Shown here: positions 11,139 through 22,302 of the stretch, in pieces
Layout: each line of letters starts with the position of its first letter
Numbering within the stretch: position 1 is the first letter of the stretch
Assembly: GCA_949710005.1 (NCBI GenBank)
Contig: OX453276.1
Location: 26,953,113-27,017,112 of the forward strand
Direction of reading: 5' to 3'
Source of the DNA: Ricordea florida
Taxonomy: Eukaryota > Cnidaria > Anthozoa > Corallimorpharia > Ricordeidae
Length of the DNA: 64,000 nt
Notes under the pieces: generated by a model
Told to the model about the DNA's origin: nothing
Database searches by the model: none
Seen by the model: only the letters and a program-made list of their open reading frames with translations
Position numbers and translations under genes: made by a program

Positions 11139-11269
11139 ACCAGTATTGCTCATATCAGTCTACGAGGGGTTCGGAGAACCACATCTCCCCGTCAGGTAAG
11201 TACTGACCCTCCGGGGAAATATCATTTCTCCTTCACCCCTCTTCGACTGATAGTCGCAATACTGGTGCA
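11139..11269 (-). repeat. DIRS internal complementary region (joined copy of both element ends)
   Basis: 11139-11225 is the reverse complement of the DIRS left end, read across the copia site as if copia were absent. 11226-11269 is in turn the complement of the right end at 16318-16361. This joined-ends arrangement is diagnostic of DIRS elements, where it is thought to template completion of the circular intermediate. Confidence 0.88.
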
Positions 11270-11425
11270 GAATTCCCAAAGCAATACTGCCAAGCGGAGC
11301 AACAACATAAGATAGCATAACCAAACCTTTAATAAAGTTCTAAGAGGCATGCTGGACAATAATTGAAGCCCAAACAACAGTAACAACAAAGAAGTTCTGA
11401 AATACAAACAAAATCAGAAATCAGT

Positions 11426-13341
11426 TCAGCTGTTCAACACTGCCCTGGAAAAGGAACCACTAGAGTGTTCCCTGTGATAAAAGCGTTCGAAGGTCTGTGC
11501 GGAAGCCCAATCTGCTGCTTCCAAGATGAGCTCAACAGACAGTCCTGCTGCAGCGGCGGCAGAGGTAGATGCTCCTCTAGTTGAGTGACCGGTATATCCT
11601 AATTCAATCCCAGCCAGCCGTAAGGCCTTTGATAACCATCGAGAAACAGACTGGCTTGAAATAGCTTTATAAGGGGAAATATAAGACACGAATAGCTTTG
11701 AGGAGGTACGCAACTTCTTCGTCTTCTCCACGTAGGCTGTAAGGCTGCGCACAACACAAATCTTGAGATTCCCTGGAAAGGATGGAAGGAAAATCTTGCG
11801 GGCTGGGTGACCAGGCCTGGGGGTCTAAGTGTGTGTGGGGAGAGTAAATTCCCATGAACCTTCCTTTTTAAGGGAGTAGGTCAAGTCCAATGAAGATAGT
11901 TCATGAGCTCGTGCTACTGATGTGAGTGCCAACAATAGAACTGTCTTGTAAGAAAGCTGCTTCAATGTCAGATCCCCCAAGGGCTCAAGGGACTCTAAGA
12001 ATAATAAGGCCGTTTGGACATTCCACGTACCAGCATATTTTGTCTTGGGAGGTTTACTCTTAAACACACCTTTCATAAACCGCGAAACAATAGGCAGGCG
12101 TCCTAACTCTGTAGAGCCAACTGGGTCATGAGTCTGAGAAATAGCCGACTTATAGAGGGCTACTGTCCTGTACGCCAAATTCCCCTGTGTAACTAGAGAT
12201 GCCAGAAAAGCAAGGACTTCTGCTACAGGAGCTGAAATGGGACAGATACTCCGTTGAGAACACCAGCGAACCCATGCCTTCCACGGGCCTGCATACCGCT
12301 TCTGGGTGGCTGCTCCTCTTGATGCCAGCAGGATGTCAACAACTTCCTTTGAAAGGCCTGTTGTTTCGTAACGATTCCTGATAAGGGCCAAACTGCTAGA
12401 TGCAGTGACTGCCACAGAGGGTGGTGCACGGTGGGCTGAAATGGAAGGAACAGCAGAGATGGAGACTGGGGTAGGAGTAGAGGTTGATCCACCAGCATTT
12501 GAAGCAGTTCTGGGAACCATGGTTGCCCAGACCAGTTGGGTGCAATCAGGAGAGCTGTTGCCTGATCTTCTCTTATCTTCCTGAGGATTCGAGGAAGAAG
12601 GACCACTGAAGGGTGGATTAGACAGGTCCATTTGCTCCAGTCCTGGAGAAATGCGTCCACGGCTACAGCTCCTGGATCCGGGTACCTCGAGACATACTTT
12701 GGCACTTGATGAGTTAGGCGAGATGCAAAGAGGTCCACGTCCGGTGTGTAGAACCTCTGACGAACTGATTGGAAGATCTTGTTGTCCAGAGTCCACTCTG
12801 TTCTGCTTTCGATCTGTCTGGAGGCAGTGACTGCTACTCCATTCTGAATCCCTGGAATATGCTGAGCTGTCAGGGACACTCCTGCTTCCAGGGCTACTGC
12901 CCAAAGTTGCAGTGCCTGAGTGGTCAGGGCAGGGGAGCGTGGGCCCCCCCTTGGTGATGTACGCCACCGCTGTCGTGTTGTCTAACCGCAAGTGGACATG
13001 TTTGGGCAGAGGCTGTTGAACCCGCAACAGGGCTTTTAAGGCTAAGGTTGCTGCTCGTAATTCCAGGACATTGATGTGTGCTGTTGCCTCCTCCACGCAC
13101 CAGTGACCGCCAGTAGATCTCCCCTGGTATGCTGCACCCCAACGCATCGTGGACGCATTGGTCCAGATGGTAGCATCTATAGGGGGCAGCTGAATTGGAC
13201 AGCCATTCAGGTGTTGGCTCTCCGAGACCCACCACTCCAGGTCGGCCAGGGCTTGCGTGGTCAAGCGGATTGACACTCTGCTCACATGGCCATACTGAGT
13301 CACAGCTTGTAAGTGCAAGCGCTGGAGAGCTCTGTAGTGAA
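11426..13341 (-). pseudogene. DIRS RNase H and tyrosine recombinase
   Basis: Continues on the minus strand from the RT after the hAT insertion. The RNase H region has LEWWVSES, TNASTMRWGAAY and RLDNTTAVAYI; the usual first catalytic Asp of the TDAS motif reads Asn (AAT). The tyrosine recombinase follows: an N-terminal SAM-like region (KRYAGPWKAWVRWC), the box I Arg in SVARAHELSSLDL, then after a stop near 11825 and a frame change the box II HSTRGASTS (H-x-x-R) and the nucleophile region RFYHRE near 11480. The frame break removes the link between the two recombinase halves. It would have inserted the circular DNA by strand exchange. Non-functional copy. Confidence 0.85.
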
Positions 13342-14132
13342 TAGAGGTGACTATTGAGGTCATTTTGACTATTGCAATAGTATTGCGATAGTTGAAACAC
13401 TATTGCGATAGTATTGCGATAGTAGGGATACTATTGCGATACTATTGCGATAGTACTGGTCAGAATTTTTTAACCTCTCAACAGTAGTAGCTAAAGTGTA
13501 TGTTATATTTAACACCACCAATCTCTCCAATTAAGTTGAGAAATAAATTGACTTTGTAGACTCTGCTAAAGTCGAATCAGTCGATGGCTGCTGCAAATAC
13601 GTTTCGTGTTTCCGTCGCACGTGGTCAGTTAGATTTGTAGTGTTTCCGCAATACTTGAGTACCATTCTGCACAACTTGCATCCAACTCTGGTTTTATCAA
13701 GGGGCTTGTCAGGCTCCTTTGTAAACCCGAAATGTTCCCATATATTTGCCTTTCCCTTTCTGTTAGGAACGATTTCAAAACATTCCGGTTGGCTCTTATC
13801 CGCCATCTTTGTAGAACAGCAACAATCATTACTATGTACCCCCTTTATGAAATAAGAGAAGACAAACATGGCGGAGAAGTTTAAAGTTTATGTATTTCGT
13901 GCTCCTTTTGTTGTGACAGCGCAAACAAGCAGCGAACATGGATTCTGACGTGTTTCTCTGTTAAAGAAGGCTACAGTGGACTATTTTAATTTATTCAAAA
14001 ACTATCGAAACTATCGATAGTTGTCGAAACTATCGCAATTGTTATCGATAGTTGGATTTGCAATCGATGCGCCACTATCGGGACACTCGCTATCGCGATA
14101 TATCGATATTTCGATGTATCGTTACTCTCCTA
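13342..14132 (-). mobile_element. Non-autonomous hAT element with BED-finger exon, inserted in DIRS
   Basis: A 791-bp insertion flanked by the 8-bp duplication GTAGTGAA (13334-13341 and 14133-14140), the size typical of hAT transposases. Removing it rejoins the DIRS RT-RNase H frame. Terminal repeats are short and imperfect (TAGAGGTG against TAGGAGAG). The ends carry clusters of ACTATTGCGATAGT and ACTATCGATAGT palindromes, probably transposase binding sites. Only the BED-finger part of a transposase remains. Confidence 0.85.
13531..13806 (-). pseudogene. BED zinc-finger N-terminus of a hAT/ZBED transposase
   Basis: A 91-codon frame starting MADKSQPECF (an upstream in-frame extension reaches 13869). 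Residues about 20-70 form a BED finger: the aromatic pair in NIWEHFGF, then CKLC, then HVRRKH as the metal ligands. BED fingers bind transposon DNA ends or host promoters. The catalytic RNase H-like core and hATC dimerisation domain are absent, so this is a first-exon remnant in a deletion derivative. It could still be translated as a small DNA-binding protein; nothing here shows that it is. Confidence 0.65.
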
Positions 14133-15296
14133 GTAGTGAAGAGGGGCAAGCATGATCCCGGTTTGAGAGGCATGGCTCAAACGTCCAATCAGTGTGGCCA
14201 GAGTCCTTATCGGGACACAACTCTGTTCTAGGAGGAGTCGACAATCCCCCAAAATACTGTTTAGCTTTAGCTGAGGGAGAGAAAGTGTCATTGTTGTCGA
14301 GTCCAACTGGGCCCCTAGAAAGACAAGACACTGGGATGGAGCAAGTGAGTATTTCTCCACCTTGACCTGGAAGCCCAGATTTTCCAGTAAGGCTACCAGC
14401 TGCGCAAACAGGCTCTGCAACACCTGGCTCTTTTGATGAAGAAGTAGCATGTCGTCGATGTAAATTACAATCCGAATTCCTAGTGAACGGAGCACTGCTA
14501 ACATTGGTTTCAGAGTTTTTGTGAAGGCTCGGGGAGCAGAGGAGAGGCCAAATGGGAGGCACTGAAACTCCTAGACTCTGTCCTGATACACAAACCGCAG
14601 ATACTTCCTGTGAGATGAGTGAATGGGAATTGCATAATATGCATCCTTCAGGTCCAGTTTCATCATAAAGTCTCCTTTCTGTAGTAGGGACCTCACAACC
14701 TGTAGTCCTTCCATTTTGAAGGACTCCTTTCCTAGGAATCGATTTAGCGCCCGAAGACTGATAACTGAGCGAGCCTCGCCATTTTCTTTTTGTACCAGAA
14801 ACAGGGTTGAAGTGAACTGGTCGTCCTGTGATTGCACTTCCCGCACTGCTCCTTTTGCTAACAGATTTGCAATTGCCAAGTCCATTTGTTGGGCCTCTGC
14901 ATGGCTTTTGGTACGGATGACCCTCGTACGCCACTGCCTGGGGCGACTGAAGAAGGGGATCTTGTATCCCTGAATTGTCTGTAATGTCCATGAGTCCTGG
15001 GTTATTTTCCTCCAATTTGGAACAAAAAACTTTAAACGACCCTCTGATTTGTGATTGGGTGGGCTGAGTGTGTCTAGAACTGGCAGTTGATAGTCATCCG
15101 TTACCGGCTTTGATACCAGGGGGGTGGGAGGAGATGTCTGTTTTAGCACGCTTGGAGGATTGGTGGTTAGAATTGGAGCCAAATCCCCATTTCCGTTTCC
15201 CGCCAAATCTGTTGTTGTCACTGGAGCGCTGATCTGCACGAAAGGACTGATCCCTTCTGTAGGGCAGTTTGAACTGGCGCTTTGCTGGTGGCGCAC
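14133..15296 (-). pseudogene. DIRS reverse transcriptase
   Basis: A reverse transcriptase of DIRS type on the minus strand. Visible motifs in order: FFSRPRQWR, SVISLRALNRFL, MKLDLKDAYYAIPIH (catalytic Asp), FQCLPFGLSSAPRAFTK, IVIYIDDMLLL (catalytic DD box), GFQVKVEKYSL and LIGRLSHASQT leading into RNase H. An in-frame TAG at 14573-14571 lies between FVYQDRV and EFQCLPFG, and the hAT element cuts the frame at its downstream end. The start overlaps the gag-like ORF in another frame. It would copy element RNA into DNA. Confidence 0.88.
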
Positions 15297-15921
15297 TGAT
15301 GAGTTTGCTGTTGGTTGAGCTGTGGTCGTGCTCGCTCCTTATCTTGGCATGAAATTTATCCGGAAAGAGGTGCTTATCGGCAGGGATACTTTCTTTCAGG
15401 GTACGCTTGCCAACTTCCGTAAGAAACTCGGAAAACCGTTTTTGCCTCCATGCATTCAACCTGAAATTAGCGTTGCCAAGTAGGACCAGAGCATCCTCCA
15501 GAAAATCCTTTATGGAATCGGGGTCCACATCCTCAGCCTCCTCCTCCCCACCTACAGCGTCCAGGGCTGACAAGGCTGCTAGAATGGGTCTTGCTACTAC
15601 TATAAATGCATTCTGGCGTTCAGCAAGCCCATCATCAAAGGCAAAGAGCTCCTTAGTTTTCGTTTATCCGTGTCGTTTCTTAATATCATCTTTCATTCCA
15701 GCCTCCATAGTGGGAGAAACAAGCAGAGCCTCCGTATCCTTAATTGGAGGGTATGTAGAAGTCAGCTCTTTCCATTTTTCTTTGGTCAGGGCCCGGGAGA
15801 ACGCTTTCGTGGTGAAATCCAGCAGGTCTTGAGACAGTTTGGTCTCCTGTTCGCTGCTGTAAAAGCGATCGCTTCGAGAACTCGACGGAAGCGGTTCGAC
15901 GGTTTTATCCACCGAATCCAT
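15094..15921 (-). pseudogene. DIRS gag-like ORF1
   Basis: The first ORF of the DIRS element, starting MDSVDKTVEPLPSSS at 15921. The first segment runs to 15664. A frame change then leads into a second segment (15573-15094) with KDFLEDALVLLGNANFRLN, a typical helical region of DIRS gag, and a basic Ser/Arg-rich tail (RFGGKRKWGFGSNSN). It likely packages element RNA. It overlaps the RT frame by about 200 bases. Assignment rests on position and composition. Confidence 0.65.
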
Positions 15922-16251
15922 AGGGCTCCTCTATAGGGCGAAGTACAACCATCTTCTCAAGATTTGGAAGATCTGGTGTTGCACTCCCGCTTCCCGCCAA
16001 ATGGATCGGGACAGACGGTGTGTTGTCGGTCTAAGGACAACAGAAGGCGGTCAATGACTCGTACCTTCAATCGTGAACATAACCTGCAATAATGTCTTAA
16101 GACTCGAATAAACTCACAAAGGCAAACATACTTACATTATCTGAGAGTTGTTCAGTCATTTCCAACAGGTAAGCTGCACGAAGGCAGAGAAATAACGCTA
16201 AATGAGCGGAGAAAAGCAAAACGTGGTCGGCCGAAACGAGCCACAAAACGA

Positions 16252-16361
16252 AGAGGAAGAGCACATGCGCTTCGATTTCTTTATATTGTGGTACCCAGGC
16301 CGCGGCCGCGCGACATATGCACCAGTATTGCGACTATCAGTCGGAGAGGGGTGAAGGAGAA
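16252..16361 (-). repeat. DIRS right terminal repeat
   Basis: Reverse complement of the left terminal repeat at 10963-11063. The outer end (…gtgaaggagaa) is fixed by its match to the right half of the internal complementary region. Confidence 0.88.
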
Positions 16362-17185
16362 TTATACCACCTCGCAAGATAGTTTAACTTGTCCCGACAA
16401 ATACCGCAGCCAATCGCATCGTGTATAGTGACAGATGCCTGCCAAAACAATCTGGCAAAATTATTTTCCAGACGCTCGCCTCGTGGTTCTTTCGAAACAA
16501 AACCTCGTATGCTTGTAAACATGGCTGACGAATTGCAAAACACTTCCCAATTCTTTCGCCGTTTAACAATTTAGATGCTCAGATCCCTCGTCCAGGGCCT
16601 TACCTGTTTCACAGCGTCGGCATGCAGAATCAATTCAAAATATAGCGAGAATCAGTACTAGTGAACTCATTAAAAGCGCTTCCTCTCCCGCCAGTTGCGC
16701 GGATTTGTAATTTGAATCTTGCGAGTTATTAGTGGCTTAAAATTTCCCAGTAAAACCATATGTCACGTTTAACTAGCTAATGTCGGTCTGTAAACAATCA
16801 CCCAGGACAGGGTTTTCTTTAACGTTTTAAGTAGCCGGAGTTTTTTTAAAAGTAGACGGTTGTGGGTCCGAAGGACCCATATGATGGGCCTTACCATCCT
16901 TTCTAGGGGGGTCCGGGGGCATGCTCCCCCGGAAAAGTTTGGAAAATTGAACGCTGGGAAACGCATTTACTGGCGTTTTGGGCCCTGAAATTCAGACATT
17001 AGAGGGATGAATTAAGCTGCAGTTATACTGTGAAAACCATGTTACTCAAAGAAAGACGAAGTGACATTTCAATAATAAAACAGTATAAACAAAAAGTGGA
17101 ATGATATTTTTTATACCATTTTGGTCGATTTGCTGGCGAATTAACATTTATTTTCTTGGACATTTTTTCAAAGGTGGGTACATAC
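16362..17185. other. Intron 2 sequence between DIRS and exon 2, no clear gene
   Basis: Mixed sequence with short GC-rich patches such as ggtccgggggcatgctcccc near 16912. I can support no gene here. Confidence 0.4.
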
Positions 17186-17279
17186 CTTCACTTAAAGTTG
17201 TCTCTTTTGGTTTTCGTTTTCTTTGGCAAAAAAGATCTAAGGTTGATTGCTTTCGTTTTTGACCTCGCTGGTCGGTCAT
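17186..17279 (-). CDS. Possible orphan first exon with a PIP-box-like motif
   Basis: A short frame from ATG at 17279, beginning MTDQRGQKRKQSTLDLFC, ends at AAG followed by a GTATGT donor. The QSTLDLFC stretch resembles a PCNA-binding (Q-x-x-L-x-x-F) motif next to a basic run. Many transposon proteins begin with a similar Lys-Arg-Gln plus L-x-x-F segment, so it may be the first exon of a lost hAT-type transposase. No downstream exon was found. Weak support. Confidence 0.25.
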
Positions 17280-17763
17280 TTTCGCAATTTCGTGCTGATA
17301 GTCACACACGAAGAGTACTCTTTCCCAGGTTCCTGCTCGCACTAATTATGCATTCATGTAACGAAATCCAATATGGCGGACAACAAATCACATCGTTCGT
17401 ACTTTCCCGCCACCGCAGCAAGATTTGTTCAAAACGACAGTCTCAGCCATAACGTTTTTAAACTGCCCTTGAGTCAGAAGTCTTTTATATGTTTTCAGAA
17501 ATGATAGGCACCGCAAATTGTTATTTTTATTGAGCCTAAGCTTTTTTAAACCTGATAAACATCATCTCCTCGACATATCTTGACTCTTCAAGCAATGAAA
17601 GTAGCCGGTGAAAACTGACAGAGAAGCCGGCGAACTTCACCGGCTGCCGGCTCTTATATACAACCCTGCTAGGAAGAATGTTCAGCTAGTTAATCGGTCT
17701 AGTAAAAACACAGGCTAAGTCCCTGGAGTGGCCGCTTAACAGAGGTCGCGCTGCACACTGCAC

Positions 17764-17939
17764 CTGGTATAATATGATGATGTACGTGGAATTCTCCCAG
17801 GATACGAATCTCCGCCCACTAACCACGGGCTCTTTATAGATGCGGAACTCTGCAGCTGTGATTTTTTCTCCCCTCGGGGTTTCCATCTTGAATCGAAACG
17901 TCGCATGTCGATTAGAAATCTGTGGTCGGGCACCGCGTA
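17764..17939 (-). CDS. BMP5-8-like ligand, exon 2 (mid prodomain)
   Basis: A 176-base exon bounded by a TTTCAG acceptor (ending 17940) and an ACCAG donor followed by GTGCAG. It enters with two bases that complete the codon begun in exon 1 and leaves in phase 0, exactly as exon 3 requires. It encodes TFRFKMETPRGEKITAAEF and RIYKEP, the conserved core of the BMP prodomain, and ends IIILYQ, where the family has a beta strand continuing into exon 3. The prodomain keeps the ligand latent and helps dimer folding. The phase match on both sides is the main reason to accept it. Confidence 0.93.
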
Positions 17940-18193
17940 CTGAAATCACAAAATTAAAAGATTTGTACTCATCGGACTTAAGAGAAATTTATTTGGCGAA
18001 CTATTTAAGATTAAAGGTGCGTTTCTTTGATATGAATCCACTCTGGACAAGAACGTTTTTTTCTTTTTGGATGCGCCATGATCCTGGTTCACAAATCACG
18101 GATCATACCAAAGGAACACACCCTTGGAACATAAGTTAAAATTTTCTACCAGTCAATAGTCCACGAGGCATGTTCATCTATCAAGCCTCAGAG

Positions 18194-18630
18194 CAGGGCT
18201 AAAAATTAACTCCAATGCTTGGTGGCCAGTCGGGCCAGCTTCCTTGAGTTCTTAGTGGCTCATCCCAAAATGAAGTAGCCCTCGATTTTTTTTAGAGTCA
18301 CGTGGCAATCACAAAATCAAAATGGCGTCTATATGCTGTGAAGCGCTCGTGAAATCACTGTTAAAACGGCTCGGAATTTCCACTTCAGAACTAAAAATTC
18401 ACTTAAATGGATAATCTTAGAGTCCAGGCAAATAAACGAAGAGAAAGGTAGTCCAATTAAACTACATATTGAGTTTTATTTTTAATTTTGTACTTCGCAT
18501 AATTTACATTGCAACTTTTCGAAATTCTGTAGCATAGTCGCACATCGGGGGTTCAAGCCTTAACTGTTGGTAGCACTGGTCAGTTTTAACTCGCCACTGG
18601 CGACCGTGCGACCGCCAATTTTTAGCCCTG
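18194..18630. mobile_element. MITE with CAGGGCTAAAAATT termini
   Basis: 437 bp with inverted ends CAGGGCTAAAAATT, flanked by the direct repeat TCAGAG (18188-18193 and 18631-18636). CAGGG-type ends fit hAT-derived MITEs, though the visible duplication is 6 rather than 8 bp. No coding sequence. Confidence 0.7.
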
Positions 18631-19074
18631 TCAGAGAACGTTCGTTTTCGATCATATAAATGTCATACCAGCCGCAATACGACGCATAGTGCAGTAATAT
18701 TAAAGAACTTCTTGTTCAAACATGAATAAATAAACAGATGAATAATAATGAAATAGATCTTGCCGTGCCACAGCTAATAGGAGCCGAGTTTTCTACTGTT
18801 TTGTGGTAGGTCCGGCTTAACAGTGTAACAGTGTAACAGTTTTATTCATTTATGAAAAACAAATTACAATCTGATCACACAGTCGGCAAATAGCTTAGCT
18901 AGTCTAGGCCGACAGTGTGGAGGATGTTGCAGATAATATAGATATAACATAATTAATTATTCTTAGTAATGTATAATGATGTCACCGAACAATTAAATTG
19001 TTTGTGAAAAAGAAAAATTATTGGACTAAATAATAATAATGAAGAGATGGTGGGAGATCAAATGTCAAATGTCA

Positions 19075-20904
19075 TTATTGTTGAAAATTTAGTATCGTAT
19101 ATATGTCAGGATAACTGTCCTTTGTTTCAAGCATCTGAAAGAGCATTTTTTGAACTTCTTTTTTATATCTATATTTTGGCACATCCCTGATGCTAATATT
19201 TATACTGTTCCAATCTTGAGCTTCGATTCTCGAAAACGAGTTTTTTTGTTGATTAAGTCTAGAGTACTTAATGTAGTAGTTACCGAGCGAAGATGAGCGC
19301 GTGTTATATTGATGTATTTTCTGAACCGGTGTGAAAAGATTCAGTATGTTAGATGGAGCAGTGTTATCATGGACAATATACATAAGAGAGGCTAGAGATT
19401 TGAAGTAAAGCGTGCTAACTGGTAGAATTCTAGATTCAATGAAATGAGGTTCAGCATGTGAACGGAAGGGGGCGAAATTCATGAGACGAACTGCTCGTTT
19501 CTGCAAAATAAGTATTTTATCTAAATGAGTATTAGCAACTTTTCCCCATGCAATAAGTCCACATGTGATCAGTGGCTCAATTAAGGATTTGTATATATGA
19601 AGCAGAGTTTAATATGGAGTGAAATGCCTTAATCTAGATATAATTCCAATGTATCTGCTAATTTTAGTTGCAAATATAGCTAATGTGATTTTTCCAATTG
19701 TATATATTGTTTTTGTTCTAGATTCACGAGTTGATTGTTTTGATCGATTAAGTGTAATTTTATATCATTGTTTATTCGTTTTTGATAATTATGAAAAAGG
19801 ACAAAATTTGATTTTTTAAGGTTAAGAGAAAGTTTATTGGCTGATAGCCATTCACTAACCTTTGTCAATTCGTTATTAACTATTGTTTCAACGGGTTTAA
19901 GATTCTTATGACCAAATAATAAATTTGTATCATCAGCAAATAAATAAAAACTAAATCTTGTGGAAGCCTTGTAAATATCATTAATATATATTAGAAATAA
20001 TATTGGCCCTAACACGGAACCCTGTGGAACACCACATAAAGTATCTCTCCTTTGTGATATGAGAGGGCCTATTTGCATGTGTAGTCTGTTGACGTCCAGA
20101 CAGATAAGATGAAAACCAGTTATATACTGAGCCACGGATTCCACAATGATTGAGCTTGTGAAGAAGGATCGCGTGATCAACAGTATCAAATGCCTTTTGT
20201 AGATCAATGAAAATTCCACAAGAAAACATGCCCTTATCCATGTAATCTTGAATTTTACTAATAATATCAAGAATAGCATGCTCAGTTGATCGATTTTCCC
20301 GAAATCCATACTGTGACTGGTGAAAGACGCCATTCTTCTCCAGAAAAGGCGTCAAACGCTTATACATGATTTTTTCAAATATCCTATTAAATACAGAAAG
20401 TAAGGAAATTGGTCTATAGTTCCCAGGCTCAGCCTCATCCCCCTCTTTAAATAAAGGGATAATTTTGGCTTGCTTCAATTTGGTTGGATATTGACCTTGT
20501 TGGACTAGTGAGTTCATTGTAGTAGCCAGAGGTTTTGACAGAATATGCTTTGAAGATTTTAATAGCCTTATAGGGCACGAGTATAAACTGTACGATTTGC
20601 TTACTGGCGTCAGCGAAATTTCCAGCTCAATTTCAGCTGGGGAAACTAATTCAAAACAAAAAGAGCCAGAAAATCGATTTGCTGGTAAATAATCACTAAA
20701 GTTTTTAACACTTGGTTTTAACTTAGAGGCAAGCCTACTGCCGACAGACGCAAAATGAGCGTTTAGTATATTAGCATGTTCTAAAGGATTATGGGATAAA
20801 CCCTGATTATTTGGCAGTTTCATTGCAGATGTCATTTTATTCTGTTTCCTTTTATGGTTGATAAGGTCATTAATGCCTTCCCACGTCTTTTTAATATTGT
20901 TCAT
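19075..20904 (-). pseudogene. LINE ORF2, reverse transcriptase and C-terminal region
   Basis: Reverse transcriptase motifs in order: KQAKIIPLFKEGDEAEPGNY, RPISLLSVFNRIFEKIMYKR, QYGFRENRSTEHAIL, FIDLQKAFDTVDH (catalytic Asp), GVPQGSVLGPILFLIYINDI and FYLFADDTNLL (catalytic FADD). The frame shifts near 20030-19980 and again near 19700-19500. The last segment (19506-19075) holds the C-terminal sequence typical of these LINEs, with QKRAVRLM and FSRIEAQDWNSI. Residues of the active site remain, but at least two frameshifts separate the parts. It would nick target DNA together with the endonuclease and copy its RNA in place. Confidence 0.85.
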
Positions 20905-20952
20905 GTTTTTTTTGAAAATATTCGCAATAATAACGCTGTTTACTCAGGCGAG

Positions 20953-22125
20953 TTAAAAATGATATTTTATTTCTGTACAATTTGTACTGTACATGGTTAC
21001 CTTCAGATAGGAAGTTATTTTTATTTTTATTGATTTGCGTAGCCCATTTGAAATCCAAGGCTTTGAATGTTCTTTCACTTTACGCTTTGAGAGTAACCTG
21101 AAAGGTGCGTGTTTATTCACAACTGCATTTAATTTATTATAAAATTTAGAGAATAATTTATTTATGTTTCCTTCATTTTCGGATATCGCATCATCCCAGT
21201 CAATTTGTTGTAGATCATGATTAAAATCATTTTCGTTAAAATTCGAAAAATTACGCAATAAATGCTTTTCTGGTTTTCTTTTTTCGATAATAGTGCCTGA
21301 TATACAGAATTGTGTGAGGTGATCGCTGATATCGGAAACAATGTTGCCACTAGTTATCTCATATCCCAGCTCATTAGTAAAGATATTATCAATGAGAGAA
21401 AAAGACGTGTTTCGAACACGAGTAGGTTTGTCGATAGTTGGAATAAGACTAAGACTTTGAAGAGAAAGCAGAAAATTTTCTGCATAAGTTGAAGAAGAGG
21501 TGTGTAGGAGATTAATATTGGTATCGCTCATCAAATAAATAGCTTTCCCCGTCGCGCTAAATTTTTCTATGGTCTCTTCAAAATATTTTTGAAATTCATC
21601 TGGAGAGTTATGCTGCCTATATACGACACCGCATAATATATTACGTCTTTTAGAAAAGTGTATTTCGACCCAAATGGCCTGAAAAGCTTCACTTGAGGTC
21701 ATTTCAATTACAGAATAACTAAGGTCATGATCTATATACATATCAACACCTCCGACTAAAAGAGGCGTTGATACGTATTCAAAGTTATACCCATCTATTG
21801 TTGGATTGAAATCTAACGAATTTGAATTTCTAATTCTCGTTTCTGTTATTCCAATTACGCTAAAATTGTGATCTAATTCATTCAATAGATGTGTTTGAAA
21901 ATTTTCAAAATTACTTTTCAGACTACAAATATTGTTGTGGATCGGAGAAAATCTTTCTGAAAAATTAGACGAATGACTTAGTTTATGTTTCAATTGGCTG
22001 AAACTATGTGGATAATAGTGTTTACATCTAATGGCATTAGAAAGAGAATCTTCGCTATTAGCATAAAACTTGTCAAAATTTAGATTGAAAATATCAGTGT
22101 CATTTAAACTAGGCAAATTTTGCAA
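20953..22125 (-). pseudogene. LINE ORF2, APE-type endonuclease region
   Basis: A 390-codon frame with endonuclease/exonuclease/phosphatase features: NNICSLKSNFENF, SVIGITETRI (catalytic Glu context), DFNPTIDGYNFEY, SDTNINLLH and SDISDHLTQFCIS (Asp-His near the C-terminus). It continues into a linker with KPWISNGLRKSIK before the RT. A stop near 20950 separates it from the RT frame. This domain nicks target DNA to prime reverse transcription. Confidence 0.85.
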
Positions 22126-22302
22126 TACTTTTTAGATGGAAGATTGCCTGAACAACTTAGCAGATTATTAAATCTACCATGGCTTAGCATTATATTTTGC
22201 TTGTGGTACGGGAGTTCTCTCCACAGAGCTTTGCTCTGTAGTTCATTTTTTGAGCTAGACATTTCAACAGAGTACAAATACATTTTCAAAAGACTAACGT
22301 AC

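Larger units (their letters stand above)
6562..16361 (-). mobile_element. DIRS-type tyrosine-recombinase retrotransposon, with two nested insertions
   Basis: DIRS elements replicate by reverse transcription and integrate through a tyrosine recombinase rather than a DDE integrase. Read on the minus strand, the order is right terminal repeat, gag-like ORF, reverse transcriptase, RNase H, tyrosine recombinase, internal complementary region, left terminal repeat. Removing the copia insertion (6616-10957) and the hAT insertion (13342-14132) with their duplications leaves about 4.65 kb, a normal DIRS length. Both outer ends are defined by the internal complementary region, which carries the complements of the two ends joined together. 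No flanking duplication is seen, as expected of this class. Stops, a frameshift and the insertions make the copy inactive. Confidence 0.88.
3428..17763 (-). other. BMP gene intron 2 (14.3 kb)
   Basis: Bounded on the minus strand by a GTGCAG donor after exon 2 and a TTGTCAG acceptor before exon 3, in phase 0. It holds simple repeats, a foldback element, a minisatellite, a DIRS retrotransposon with two nested insertions and a possible orphan exon. 3428-4246 and 4414-5984 are AT-rich with no gene that I can support. Confidence 0.85.

Noticed and set aside
14716..15936. Several plus-strand frames opposite the DIRS gag and RT
   Set aside because: They are antisense shadows of recognisable minus-strand DIRS proteins.
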